Assembly (NCBI GenBank): GCA_937926445.1
Contig: CALBAK010000023.1
Location: 1 to 42,242, forward strand
Direction: 5' to 3'
DNA length: 42,242 nt
Source: an uncultured Alphaproteobacteria bacterium
GTDB taxonomy: Bacteria; Pseudomonadota; Alphaproteobacteria; Geminicoccales; Geminicoccaceae
A program made the position numbers and the translations under genes. The notes below the pieces were generated by a model. It saw only the letters and a program-made list of their open reading frames with translations. It did no database searches and was not told the origin of the DNA. This document shows positions 23,577-32,213 of the stretch, in pieces. Position 1 is the first letter of the stretch. Every line of letters starts with the position of its first letter.

Positions 23577-25073
23577 TCAGCGCAGCAGCGGCATCGAGAA
23601 CTCGGCGCCGGCGCGGATCCCGGTCGGCCAGCGCCCGGTGATCGCCTTGAGCTTGGTGTAGAAGCGGATACCCTCCATCCCGTGGGTGTGGTGGTCGCCG
23701 AACAGCGAGCGCTTCCATCCCCCGAAGCTGTGGAACGCGAGGGGCACCGGAATCGGGACGTTGACGCCGACCATGCCGATGTTGACGGCATTCGCGAAGG
23801 TTCGGGCCGCGTCGCCGTCGCGGGTGAAGATCGCCACCCCGTTGCCGTACTCGTGGGCGTTGACCATGGCGACCGCCTCGTCGAAGGACCGGGCGCGCAC
23901 GGTCGAGAGCACCGGGCCGAAGATCTCTTCCTTGTAGATCCGCATGTTCGTCGTGACGCGGTCGAACAGGCAGCCGCCGAGATAGAAGCCCTTTTCGTAG
24001 CCCTGCATCTTGAAGTCGCGGCCGTCGACGAGGAGCTCGGCTCCCTCCTTCACGCCGAGCTCGACGTAAGAGCGGACCTTGTCGAGATGCTCCCGGGTGA
24101 CGAGCGGGCCCATTTCGACACCGGGCTCGGTGCCCGGGCCGATCTTGAGCTGGCGCACGCGCGGGACGAGCTTCTCGAGGAGCGCATCGGCGGTCTTGTC
24201 GCCGACCGGCACGGCGACCGAGATCGCCATGCAGCGCTCGCCCGCGGAGCCGTAGGCGGCCCCCACGAGCGCGTCGACCGCCATGTCGAGATCGGCATCC
24301 GGGAGGATCACCATGTGGTTCTTGGCGCCGCCCAGCGCCTGGACCCGTTTCCCGTGCGCGGTGCCGGTCCGATAAATGTACTCGGCGGTGGCGGTGGCGC
24401 CCACGAAGCTCACGGCGGCGATGTCGGGGTGGGCGAGGATCGCGTCGACCGTGTCCTTGCCGCCGTTGACGACGTTCATGATGCCGGGTGGCACGCCGGC
24501 CTCGAGGAAGAGCTCGGCGAGCGCCATCCCGCAGGAGGGGTCCTTCTCGGAGGGCTTGAGGACGAAGGCGTTGCCGCAGGCGATCGCCAAGGGCGCCATC
24601 CACAAGGGGATCATGGCCGGGAAGTTGAAGGGCGTGATGCCGGCGCACACGCCGAGCGGATGGCGTACCGACCAGAGGTCGATGCCGGTGGCGACCTGAT
24701 GGCTGAACTCGCCCTTCAAGAGGTGCGGTAGGCCGCAGGCGAACTCGACCACCTCGATACCGCGCTGGACCGAGCCCTTGGCATCCTCGAGGGTCTTGCC
24801 GTGTTCTTCGGTCACGAGCCGGGCCAGCCGGTCGACGTTCTTCTCGAGAAGTTCCTTGAGCTTGAACATCACGCGCATGCGGCGGACCACCGAGACCTCG
24901 GCCCAGGCCGGCTGGGCGGCCTTGGCGGCCCGGACCGCGGCGTCCACCTCGGCGGCCGAGGCGAAGGCGACCCGGCCGGTCTCCTCGCCCGTGGCGGGGT
25001 CGAAGATCGGGCCGAAGACGCCGCTCGTACCGGCGACCCGCTCGCCGGCGATGAAATGCCCGATGTCCTTCAT
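23577..25073 (-). CDS. mmsA: Methylmalonate-semialdehyde dehydrogenase (CoA-acylating)
   Basis: A 498-residue aldehyde dehydrogenase acting in valine and myo-inositol breakdown: methylmalonate semialdehyde plus CoA and NAD gives propionyl-CoA. Family marks are the GHFIAGERV start, ITPFNFPAMIPLWM (about residues 146-159), the ALGGAKNHMVILPDAD segment in which the usual catalytic Glu is replaced, and the nucleophile Cys281 in GERCMA. The C terminus contains FGGWKRSLFGDHHTHG, specific for MmsA. The ATG at 25071-25073 has a GGGGAGG site; an in-frame GTG two codons earlier is less likely. mmsB lies 3.6 kb away on the other strand. Confidence 0.96.
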   Translation of the reverse strand: MKDIGHFIAGERVAGTSGVFGPIFDPATGEETGRVAFASAAEVDAAVRAAKAAQPAWAEVSVVRRMRVMFKLKELLEKNVDRLARLVTEEHGKTLEDAKGSVQRGIEVVEFACGLPHLLKGEFSHQVATGIDLWSVRHPLGVCAGITPFNFPAMIPLWMAPLAIACGNAFVLKPSEKDPSCGMALAELFLEAGVPPGIMNVVNGGKDTVDAILAHPDIAAVSFVGATATAEYIYRTGTAHGKRVQALGGAKNHMVILPDADLDMAVDALVGAAYGSAGERCMAISVAVPVGDKTADALLEKLVPRVRQLKIGPGTEPGVEMGPLVTREHLDKVRSYVELGVKEGAELLVDGRDFKMQGYEKGFYLGGCLFDRVTTNMRIYKEEIFGPVLSTVRARSFDEAVAMVNAHEYGNGVAIFTRDGDAARTFANAVNIGMVGVNVPIPVPLAFHSFGGWKRSLFGDHHTHGMEGIRFYTKLKAITGRWPTGIRAGAEFSMPLLR

Positions 25074-25124
25074 GACCACCTCCCCGCACGGCGCGACCGT
25101 CGCTCGGCATAGGCCCGCCTCGCG

Positions 25125-25471
25125 TCATCGTCCAGAGCCGCGCGTGCAGGTGCGGCTCGAGGGCGCCCGCTCGCGGCCGTTGATCATGGCGAGGACCAGG
25201 TTCTCCCGATGGCCGAGAGCGGCCCGCGCACGAAGTCCGAAAAGCGGGCCCGGGCCGGGCCCGAAAAGCCCCGGAGCCCGCGGATCGCCACGATCGCCAG
25301 TGCGAGGTAGCCGGCATTGTCGTGGAGCACGGCCGGACCTTCGTGGCCGAGCCAGGCGATCGCGAGGGCGAGGACGAGGGCCCGATGGCCGCTCCGAACC
25401 AGCGGGTCCCAGATCCGGACCGCGGCTTCGGTCGGCGCGTCGGCCCCGGCCGGGCGAGCGGCGTCGCTCAT
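25125..25471 (-). pseudogene. Cytochrome b561-type gene with an internal deletion
   Basis: The frame from the ATG at 25469-25471 encodes 95 residues. They begin like di-heme cytochrome b561 subunits: VRIWDPLVRSGHRALV and VLHDNAGYLALAIVAIRGL keep the first two His, followed by ARARFSDFVRGPL. The match then stops. In another frame starting at 25211 the sequence reads HRENLVLAMINGRERAP, which is the usual C terminus of this family, and it ends at 25125. The middle, roughly half of the usual protein with the later helices, is therefore missing, and the two ends are out of frame. The simplest explanation is one deletion with its junction near 25211-25220. Confidence 0.8.
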
Positions 25472-25749
25472 CGGGTGAAGCTCTTCAAATGCTCGAGGCT
25501 CACCGGGTGGAAATAGGCTTCGACCCGGCGGCCCTCCGGGTCGAAGGCTTAGACCTCGTAGCAGCCGCCGTCGACTTTGACGCGGCGGACGTCCCAGCCC
25601 GCCTCGACGAGCTGCCGGATCAGGGTCTCCAGCGACTGCCAAGCGGATTGCGAATCTGAATTGCGGGTCAAGAGGCCGGTGGCACCGGCCGGGCCGGCCG
25701 CCGCCGCGAGCAGGCCTGCGAGGGAGAGGGCGGGAGCGATACGGTTCGT
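25468..25749 (-). pseudogene. Small secreted PepSY-like gene, start codon lost and nonsense codon at position 67
   Basis: Read from 25749 the frame is 94 codons and ends with a TGA overlapping the cytochrome b start (ATGA). The product would begin NRIAPALSLAGLLAAAAG, a good signal peptide, and contain WQSLETLIRQLVEAGWDV, VDGGCYEV and then FDPEGRRVEAYFHPVSLE, the pattern of small PepSY-type proteins found beside cytochrome b561 genes. The expected start is ACG (25747-25749), 5 bases after a GGAGAG ribosome site, where ATG is expected. Codon 67 is TAA (25549-25551), between Val and Ala-Phe-Asp, where I would expect a Tyr codon. Two independent lesions next to a deleted partner gene support decay. 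Confidence 0.75.
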
Positions 25750-25857
25750 CGGGACTCTCCGTTCATTTCCGAGCGGCGCACAGGAGAGCCCGGAGCTGTC
25801 GCGCAGCGATCGCGCCGACGGCCGACGCTCGTCGCCCTTTGTCGCGGCGCGACGGGC

Positions 25858-28512
25858 TCAGCCTTCGAGTGCGCGGGCGGCGATGTCGGCGCAGTCCTTG
25901 GAGAGCCCCGGGGTGGCGGCGAGCCGCTCGAGTTCGGCCCGCATCAGGGCCCGGCGGGCCGGCTCGTAGCGCCGGAAACGGCCGAAGGCGGTGGCGAGGC
26001 GAGCGGCGACCTGCGGATTGATGCGGTCGAGAGCGATCACCCGGTCCATCACGAGCCGGTAGCCGGCTCCGTCGGCCCGATGGAAGCCCGGCAGGTTGGA
26101 GCTCGCGAAGGAACCCAACAGTGCCCGCACCCGGTTGGGATTGGTCATCCCGAAGGCGGGGTGGGCCAGCAGGCGCTCGACTCGCTCGACCGCCGCCTCG
26201 TCCTCGATGCTCGCCTGGAGCGCGAACCATTTGTCGACCACGAGAGGCTCCTCGCGGTAGCGGGCGTAGAAGTCCTCGAGGACGGCCTCGCGCTCGGCCG
26301 AGGGGCTGTCGGCGAGGGCTCGGAGCGCCGCCATCCGGTCGGTCATGTTGCCGGCCGAGCGATATTGCTCGAGGGCGAGGGCCTCGGCCTCGGGGTCGAA
26401 AGCCGCCAGGAGATAGCCGAGGGCGGTGTTCTTGAGAGCCCGGCGGCCGATCGTCGCCGTGTCGATCGCCGCCGGATCGAGCCCCGCCTGCTCGGCGTAC
26501 AGCCGGCGCCAGAGGGGGCGGAGCTCGCGCCCGAGGGCCTCGCGCCAGCCGCGATGGACCGCGGCGAGCGGCTCGACCTCGATCACCGGGAGCTGCTGGG
26601 CGAGCCAGGAGCGGCCGGGGAGTTGGGCGAGCCGGGCGCGGAAGGCGGGAGCGAGCGCCGGATCGGCGAGCGCCCGCCGCAAGGCATCGAGGAGCACGGG
26701 GTCGAGGTGAGAGACGGGCCGCTCGCGCCAGCTCCGGATCGCCTCGAGCATGAGCCCGGCGGCGAGCGTCTGGCCGGCCTCGAAGCGGGCGAAGGGGTCG
26801 GGATCGGCGGCGAGAAGCCGTGCCCGCTCTTCCGCGGTGAGCTCGAGCTCGAGCCGCACGGGGGCGGAGAAGCCGCGCAGGAGCGAGGGCACGGGCTCTT
26901 CCTCGAGACCCACGAAGGTCCAGACGGCGCGCGCGGAATCGAGCTCGAGAACTCGTTCCGTGGGCCCCGGCGCGTTCTCCCCCTCGAGGCGGACGGGCAA
27001 GGGCCGGCCGCTCGCCCGGCCGAGCAGGCCGAGCCGGATCGGAATCGGCATCGGCTGCTTCAGGGGCTGGCCGGGGGTGGGCGGCACCTCCTGGGACAGT
27101 TCGAGAGTGAGCGCGGCGCGGGCCGGATCCCAGTGCCGGACGACCCGCAAGACGGGTGTGCCGGCCTGGCGGTACCAGAGGAGGTAGCGGGAGAGGTCCT
27201 GCCCGGCGCCGTCGCCGATCGCGGCGACGAAATCCTCGCAGGTGACGGCCTGGCCGTCGTGGCGGGCGATGTAGGTGTCCATGCCGCGCCGCCAGCCCTC
27301 CGGGCCCACGACGGTGTGCAGCATGCGGATCACCTCGGCACCCTTGTTGTAGACGGTCGCGGTATAGAAGTTGTTGATCTCGGCGTACGAGTCGGGGCGG
27401 ATCGGGTGGGCGAGCGGGCCCGCGTCCTCGGCGAACTGGACCTCGCGCAGATGGGTCACGTCGCCGATCCGCTTGACGCCCGGATCGTGCATGTCGGCCG
27501 CGAACTGCTGGTCGCGGAAGACGGTGAGACCCTCTTTCAGGGTGAGCTGGAACCAGTCGCGGCAGGTGATCCGGTTGCCCGTCCAATTGTGGAAATATTC
27601 GTGGGCGACGATCCGCTCAACGTTCTGGAAATCTGCGTCGGTGGCCAGATCCCGGCGCGCCAGTGCGGCCGAAGCGTTGAAGATGTTCAGCCCCTTGTTT
27701 TCCATGGCTCCGAAGTTGAAATCGGAGACCACGACGATCTGGAAGAGATCGAGATCGTATTCGAGGCCGTAGACTTCCTCGTCCCAGCGCATCGCCTTCT
27801 GGAGCGACGCCATGGCATGGCCGCACTGGTCGATGTGCGCGGCATCGGCCCAGATGCGCAAGGTCACGGTGCGGCCGGAGCGGGTCGTGAAGCGGTCCTC
27901 CAGGCAGGCGAGATCGCCCGCGACCAACGCGAAGAGGTAGGAAGGCTTCGGAAACGGATCGTCCCAGAGGGCGAAACGGCGGCCGTCCGGGAGCTCGCCC
28001 CCGCCGATCGGGTTGCCGTTCGAGAGCAGGATAGGGAAACGATCGCGATCGGCCTCGAGGCGGACGCGGAAGCGTGCCATGACGTCCGGTCGGTCCTGGT
28101 ACCAGGTGATCCGCCGGAAGCCTTCGGCCTCGCACTGAGTGCAGAGGATTCCGCCCGACTGGTAAAGTCCCATGAGCTTGGTGTTGGCGGCCGGACGGAT
28201 CCGGGTCTCGACCTCGAGAGTGAAGGCCTCCGGTGGTGCTGGGATCCGCAGGATCTCGCCCTCGATCGTGTAGTCCCCGGGGACGAGCTGCCGCCCGTTG
28301 AGGGCGAGATGGAGGAGCTCGAGCTCGTCGCCGTAGAGCACGAGGTCGCGATCCTCGGCCGAAGCCTTCGGGTTGCGACGCAGGTGCTGGCGGCTCGTGA
28401 CCAGCGTGGTCTCGGGGTCGAGGCGGAAGTCGAGCTCGACCCGCTCGGTCGTGAAAGCGGGCGGGCGATAGTCGGCGAGGTACACGCGACGCGGGCTCGC
28501 GATCTCGCTCAT
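25858..28512 (-). CDS. pepN: Aminopeptidase N
   Basis: An 884-residue M1-family zinc aminopeptidase that removes N-terminal residues from peptides in the cytoplasm. The substrate-recognition motif GAMEN is at residues 268-272 and the zinc motif HEYFH at 304-308, with the third ligand Glu327 in TLKEGLT. The length and the C-terminal helical superhelix match the gammaproteobacterial/alphaproteobacterial PepN class (about 870-890 residues). The ATG at 28510-28512 has a GAGGAGA site. It is divergent from mmsB across 173 bases. The stretch of 108 bases between its stop and the decayed PepSY-like gene holds no gene. Confidence 0.97.
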   Translation of the reverse strand: MSEIASPRRVYLADYRPPAFTTERVELDFRLDPETTLVTSRQHLRRNPKASAEDRDLVLYGDELELLHLALNGRQLVPGDYTIEGEILRIPAPPEAFTLEVETRIRPAANTKLMGLYQSGGILCTQCEAEGFRRITWYQDRPDVMARFRVRLEADRDRFPILLSNGNPIGGGELPDGRRFALWDDPFPKPSYLFALVAGDLACLEDRFTTRSGRTVTLRIWADAAHIDQCGHAMASLQKAMRWDEEVYGLEYDLDLFQIVVVSDFNFGAMENKGLNIFNASAALARRDLATDADFQNVERIVAHEYFHNWTGNRITCRDWFQLTLKEGLTVFRDQQFAADMHDPGVKRIGDVTHLREVQFAEDAGPLAHPIRPDSYAEINNFYTATVYNKGAEVIRMLHTVVGPEGWRRGMDTYIARHDGQAVTCEDFVAAIGDGAGQDLSRYLLWYRQAGTPVLRVVRHWDPARAALTLELSQEVPPTPGQPLKQPMPIPIRLGLLGRASGRPLPVRLEGENAPGPTERVLELDSARAVWTFVGLEEEPVPSLLRGFSAPVRLELELTAEERARLLAADPDPFARFEAGQTLAAGLMLEAIRSWRERPVSHLDPVLLDALRRALADPALAPAFRARLAQLPGRSWLAQQLPVIEVEPLAAVHRGWREALGRELRPLWRRLYAEQAGLDPAAIDTATIGRRALKNTALGYLLAAFDPEAEALALEQYRSAGNMTDRMAALRALADSPSAEREAVLEDFYARYREEPLVVDKWFALQASIEDEAAVERVERLLAHPAFGMTNPNRVRALLGSFASSNLPGFHRADGAGYRLVMDRVIALDRINPQVAARLATAFGRFRRYEPARRALMRAELERLAATPGLSKDCADIAARALEG

Positions 28513-28685
28513 CCGGCTCTCCTCTGCGTTGCCGGCAGCCCGACTAGCGCACACCGCCCGGCGAAGCCAGCCTCGCCGGACCGGCGGCCGGCCGGGGCGG
28601 GAGGCGGCGGGCAGAAGGGGCCGCGGCTTGCCGCCCCGGGGTGGCGCCACTAGGTTGCGCGGCCGTCGAACAGAGGAGAGCGGTG

Positions 28686-29555
28686 ATGGCACGCACGGCG
28701 TTCGTGGGTCTGGGCGTGATGGGCTATCCGATGGCCGGGCATCTCGTGAAGCACGGTCACGAGGTCGCCGTGTTCAACCGTACCCCGGCCAAGGCCGAAG
28801 CCTGGGCGGCCGAGTACGGCGGGCGGACCTGCCGGACCCCGCGCGAAGCGGCGCAGGGGGCGGAGATCGTCTTCTGCATGGTGGGCGACGATCCCGACGT
28901 GCGGGCGGTGGTCTACGGTGAGGACGGGATCCTGGCGGGCATGGGCCCGAATGCGGTGCTCGTCGACCACACCACCGCTTCGGCCGACCTCGCACGCGAA
29001 CTCTTCGCGGCCGCCAAGGCGCAGGGCAAGCACTTCATCGATGCGCCGGTGTCGGGCGGCCAGGCGGGCGCCGTCAACGGCGTGCTCACGATCATGTGCG
29101 GCGGTGACGAAGCGCCGTTCGCCCGCGCCGAGCCCGTGATGCGGGCCTACGGCCGGCAAATCACGCTGATCGGCGGAGCGGGTGCCGGCCAGCTCACGAA
29201 GATGGTGAACCAGATCTGCATCGCCGGCCTCGTCCAGGCGCTCTCCGAGGCCGTCAACTTCGCGATCCGGGCAGGGCTCGACACCGACAAGGTCCTGGCC
29301 ACGATCTCCAAGGGTGCCGCTCAGTCCTGGCAGATGGAAAACCGCTGGAAGACCATGGTCCAGGACAAGTTCGACTTCGGCTTCGCGGTGGACTGGATGC
29401 GCAAGGACCTTCGGATCGCGCTCGAGGAGGCGCGTCGCAACGGTGCACCCCTGCCGATCACCGCGGCGGTCGATCAGCTCTACCGCCTGGTCCAGATGAA
29501 GGGTGGCGGCCGCTGGGACACCTCGAGCCTGATCAAGAACCTGCGCGAGGGCTGA
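28686..29555 (+). CDS. mmsB: 3-hydroxyisobutyrate dehydrogenase-like beta-hydroxyacid dehydrogenase
   Basis: A 289-residue NAD-dependent enzyme. The N-terminal Rossmann motif is FVGLGVMGYPMAGHL (residues 6-20), the substrate motif DAPVSGGQAGA is near residue 120, and the catalytic Lys lies in TKMVNQI near residue 178. The C-terminal MRKDLRIALEEAR helix is typical. It oxidises 3-hydroxyisobutyrate to methylmalonate semialdehyde, the substrate of MmsA encoded nearby. The family also includes tartronate-semialdehyde and glyoxylate reductases, so the mmsB call rests partly on the mmsA context. The ATG has a GAGGAGAG site. Confidence 0.85.
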   Translation: MARTAFVGLGVMGYPMAGHLVKHGHEVAVFNRTPAKAEAWAAEYGGRTCRTPREAAQGAEIVFCMVGDDPDVRAVVYGEDGILAGMGPNAVLVDHTTASADLARELFAAAKAQGKHFIDAPVSGGQAGAVNGVLTIMCGGDEAPFARAEPVMRAYGRQITLIGGAGAGQLTKMVNQICIAGLVQALSEAVNFAIRAGLDTDKVLATISKGAAQSWQMENRWKTMVQDKFDFGFAVDWMRKDLRIALEEARRNGAPLPITAAVDQLYRLVQMKGGGRWDTSSLIKNLREG

Positions 29556-29672
29556 AACGTCGCGAACCGTGTCCCTGGAATAGGAGACGGGCGCGCCCAC
29601 ATGGGATAAGGTGTTCGAGCGCGCGGCACCGGCCGGCCGCCGGGCCCGCGCGTCGCTCGCGAGGTCGTGACC

Positions 29673-30014
29673 ATGCGGACGCAACGCCCACATCGGACCG
29701 CCAAGTTCCAGATCGGTCAGATCGTCAGGCATCGCCTCTTCCCCTTCCGCGGCGTTATCTTCGACGTCGATCCGGAGTTCGCCAACACCGAGGAGTGGTA
29801 CAACTCGATCCCCGAGGAAGTCCGGCCGCGCAAGGACCAGCCCTTCTACCATCTGCTCGCCGAGAACGCCGAGGCCTATTACGTGGCCTACGTCTCCGAG
29901 CAGAACCTGGTCCCGGACCCGGCCGGCGGACCGGTCGAGCATCCGAAGGTCCCGGAGCTGTTCGGCGAGCTCGAAGACGGGCGCTACCGGCCGCGTCGCT
30001 TCTACATGAACTGA
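29673..30014 (+). CDS. hspQ: Heat-shock protein HspQ
   Basis: A 113-residue protein of the HspQ/YccV family. It contains AKFQIGQIVRHRLFPFRGVIFDVDPEF, followed by WYNSIPEEVRPRKDQPFYHLLAEN and YVSEQNLVPD; the compact beta-barrel shares a fold with hemimethylated-DNA-binding domains. HspQ is a specificity factor for Lon and affects DnaA stability in enterobacteria. I chose the ATG at 29673, 8 bases after a GAGG site; an in-frame GTG at 29667 is too close to that site. The 117 bases upstream show no clear heat-shock promoter to my reading. Confidence 0.93.
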   Translation: MRTQRPHRTAKFQIGQIVRHRLFPFRGVIFDVDPEFANTEEWYNSIPEEVRPRKDQPFYHLLAENAEAYYVAYVSEQNLVPDPAGGPVEHPKVPELFGELEDGRYRPRRFYMN

Positions 30015-30100
30015 GCATGAAGTGAGCGAGGGCCCCGGGGCGGGGCACGGGGTGAGGCGGCGGCGGGCGGCCGGCCCGGCCGCCCGGGCGGGGAGGCGGG

Positions 30101-30757
30101 ATGAGGTTTTTCGTGGACACGGCGGACGTGGCCGAGATCGCCGATCTCGCTGCCACCGGCCTCGTCGACGGTGTCACCACCAATCCCTCGCTCGTGGCGA
30201 AGACCGGCCGGCCCTTCCTCGAGGTGTTGGCCGAGATCTGCCGGCTGGTCGGGGGGCCGGTGAGCGCCGAGGTCACCGCCACCGACCAGGCCGGCATGCT
30301 GCGCGAGGCCGACCGGCTCCTGGCCGTGGCCGACAATGTCTGTATCAAGCTGCCGTTGACGCTCGAGGGCCTCAAAGCCTGCCGAGCGCTCAGCGCACGC
30401 GGTGTCAAGGTCAACGTCACCTTGTGCTTCTCGCCGGCGCAAGCGATCCTCGCCGCCAAGGCCGGAGCGGCCTTCGTCTCGCCGTTCGTCGGCCGGCTCG
30501 ACGACGTCGCCCACGAGGGCATGCGGCTGATCGCCGACATCGTCCAGATCTACCGCAACTATCCGAGCTTTCGGACCGAGGTCCTGGTGGCCTCGGTCCG
30601 CCATCCGGGCCACGTGGTCGAGGCCGCCCGGCTCGGCGCCCACGTCGCCACGTTGCCGCCGGCGGTGATCCGCCAGCTCGTCCGCCATCCGCTGACCGAC
30701 AAGGGCCTCGAGGCGTTCCTCGCCGACTGGGCCAGGACCGGGCAGACGATCGCGTGA
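30101..30757 (+). CDS. Transaldolase / fructose-6-phosphate aldolase (FSA/TalC type)
   Basis: A 218-residue TIM-barrel enzyme of the short transaldolase group. The start MRFFVDTAD contains Asp6, GVTTNPSL follows near residue 24, and the Schiff-base Lys83 lies in [19 protein letters not shown] and ASVRHPGHV are conserved further on. It transfers a dihydroxyacetone unit, or cleaves fructose 6-phosphate. FSA and transaldolase activities are split within this subfamily and are not separable by eye. The stop overlaps the next gene (GTGA). Confidence 0.93.
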   Translation: MRFFVDTADVAEIADLAATGLVDGVTTNPSLVAKTGRPFLEVLAEICRLVGGPVSAEVTATDQAGMLREADRLLAVADNVCIKLPLTLEGLKACRALSARGVKVNVTLCFSPAQAILAAKAGAAFVSPFVGRLDDVAHEGMRLIADIVQIYRNYPSFRTEVLVASVRHPGHVVEAARLGAHVATLPPAVIRQLVRHPLTDKGLEAFLADWARTGQTIA

Positions 30758-31218
30758 GGTGGGGCGCTGCCGCGCTGCTCCTGCCGCTGGCCGCCCTGGC
30801 GACGGCGGCCGAGACGCCGGCGCGCGGCCAGCCGGTCGAGACCCTCCTGCGCGACCTCACCGGCGGCACGGGGTCGGGAAGGGTCCGTGTCGAGGGGCGG
30901 CTCGAGCGCGACGGCGCGGCTTTCGAGCTCGTCGTGACGCTGACCACCGAGGGTGGTGCCCGGCTCGTGGCCGACCCCGGGATCCAGCTGGTGCCGCTGC
31001 CGGGGCCCGCCGGCCCTTGGACCGAGACGGCGCGGGTCGAGCTGGTCGATCCGGGACGCGCCTATCTCGAGCCCTCTGTCGAGCTTCGGGTGCCGGTGGC
31101 GACAGGGGCATCCGGCGAGGCTTCGGCCGAGGTCGTCTACGCCTGGTGCGTCGTCGAGCGGATCTGCCTGTTCGGCCAGACGCATGTGCGCGTCCCGCTC
31201 GAGGCCGTGGACGGCTGA
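30754..31218 (+). CDS. Small secreted protein with a C-terminal cysteine pair, unknown function
   Basis: A 154-residue protein with a signal peptide (about residues 1-19). It is followed by a beta-rich domain with [19 protein letters not shown] and [22 protein letters not shown], and then a cysteine pair in [21 protein letters not shown]. The pattern of two Cys separated by five residues before a beta strand resembles the end of DsbD alpha-type domains, where the pair is redox active. I regard that as a suggestion only. The GTG start overlaps the transaldolase stop, so the two are coupled, and gpsA follows 14 bases later. Confidence 0.75.
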   Translation: MRWGAAALLLPLAALATAAETPARGQPVETLLRDLTGGTGSGRVRVEGRLERDGAAFELVVTLTTEGGARLVADPGIQLVPLPGPAGPWTETARVELVDPGRAYLEPSVELRVPVATGASGEASAEVVYAWCVVERICLFGQTHVRVPLEAVDG

Positions 31219-31232
31219 GGGGCGGGGCGGCG

Positions 31233-32210
31233 GTGCGGATCGGCGTGCTCGGCGCCGGGGCCTGGGGCACGGCGCTCGCTCTGGTCGCGGCCCGCGCCGG
31301 TCACACCGTGACGTTGGTGGCACGCGATCGCGAGGCGACAGCGGCGATGCGTGCCACCCGCCGCAACGAGCGGCGGCTGCCGGGTGTCGAGCTGCCGACC
31401 GCGATCGAGCCGGTTGCCGAGCCGGCGGCGCTCGAGCGGTCCGAGCTCGTCCTCGTCGCGGTCCCGACCCAGGCGCTGCGCGCGGTGCTCGTCGGGCTGC
31501 CCGCGTTGGCGGCCCCGCTCCTCCTGTGCTGCAAGGGGCTCGAGCAGGGGACCGGGCTTCGACCGAGCGAGGTCGTGGCTGCGGTCCGCCCCGGGTCGGT
31601 GATGGGGGCACTTTCCGGGCCCTCTTTCGCGCTCGAAGTGGCGCGCGGCCTGCCGACGGCTTTGAGTCTCGCCTTTCCAGACCTCGCCACCGCCCGCCGG
31701 ATCGCCGGGCTCTTGGCCCTGCCGACCTTTCGCCCCTATCCGACCGACGATCTCGTGGGCGTCGAGCTCGGCGGGGCGCTCAAGAACGTGATCGCGATCG
31801 CGGCCGGGATCGTCATGGGCAGAGGCCTCGGCGAGAATGCGCGCGCGGCCCTGATCACCCGGGGGCTCGCCGAACTGGCTCGCCTGGCCGAGGCCTCGGG
31901 GGCGCGGCGGACGACGCTCATGGGCCTCTCGGGGCTCGGGGATCTGGTCCTCACTGCCACGAGCCTCACCTCTCGCAACACGAGCCTCGGCCACGCGCTC
32001 GGGCAGGGGCGGCCGCTCGGCGAGCTCTTGGGAGCGGGAGCCGCCCTCGCCGAAGGCGCGTTCACCGCGTCCGCCGCCTGCACGCTCGCCGGCCGGCTCG
32101 GCCTCGAGCTGCCCATCACGGATGCGGTGCGGCGGGTGGTGGCGGGTGCGACCACGGTCGAGGCGGCGATCGCCGAGCTCCTCGCCCGCCCGGTCCCGGA
32201 GAGCGAGTGA
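31233..32210 (+). CDS. gpsA: Glycerol-3-phosphate dehydrogenase [NAD(P)+]
   Basis: A 325-residue cytoplasmic enzyme that reduces dihydroxyacetone phosphate to sn-glycerol 3-phosphate for phospholipid synthesis. It has the Rossmann motif GAGAWGTALA (residues 7-16), CCKGLEQGTGL, ALSGPSFALEVARGLPTAL, the catalytic Lys in GGALKNVIAIAAGI, and the GLSGLGDLVLTATS segment near residue 230. The GTG start at 31233 gives the usual N terminus. It ends 3 bases from the convergent coiled-coil gene. Confidence 0.96.
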   Translation: MRIGVLGAGAWGTALALVAARAGHTVTLVARDREATAAMRATRRNERRLPGVELPTAIEPVAEPAALERSELVLVAVPTQALRAVLVGLPALAAPLLLCCKGLEQGTGLRPSEVVAAVRPGSVMGALSGPSFALEVARGLPTALSLAFPDLATARRIAGLLALPTFRPYPTDDLVGVELGGALKNVIAIAAGIVMGRGLGENARAALITRGLAELARLAEASGARRTTLMGLSGLGDLVLTATSLTSRNTSLGHALGQGRPLGELLGAGAALAEGAFTASAACTLAGRLGLELPITDAVRRVVAGATTVEAAIAELLARPVPESE

Positions 32211-32213
32211 AGC

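Noticed and set aside
25747-25749. ACG as a genuine non-standard start codon for the small secreted gene.
   Set aside because: ACG starts are very rare, and the same frame also carries a TAA at codon 67 next to a deleted partner gene, so loss of the gene is simpler.
26080-28653. A very long open frame on the plus strand opposite pepN.
   Set aside because: It is a GC-driven shadow. The minus strand encodes a complete PepN with all catalytic residues, and the antisense product shows no recognisable domain.
29556-29672. A sigma-32-type heat-shock promoter before hspQ.
   Set aside because: I could not find a pair of boxes with acceptable spacing. A GGGATAAGG stretch is present but without a matching -35.
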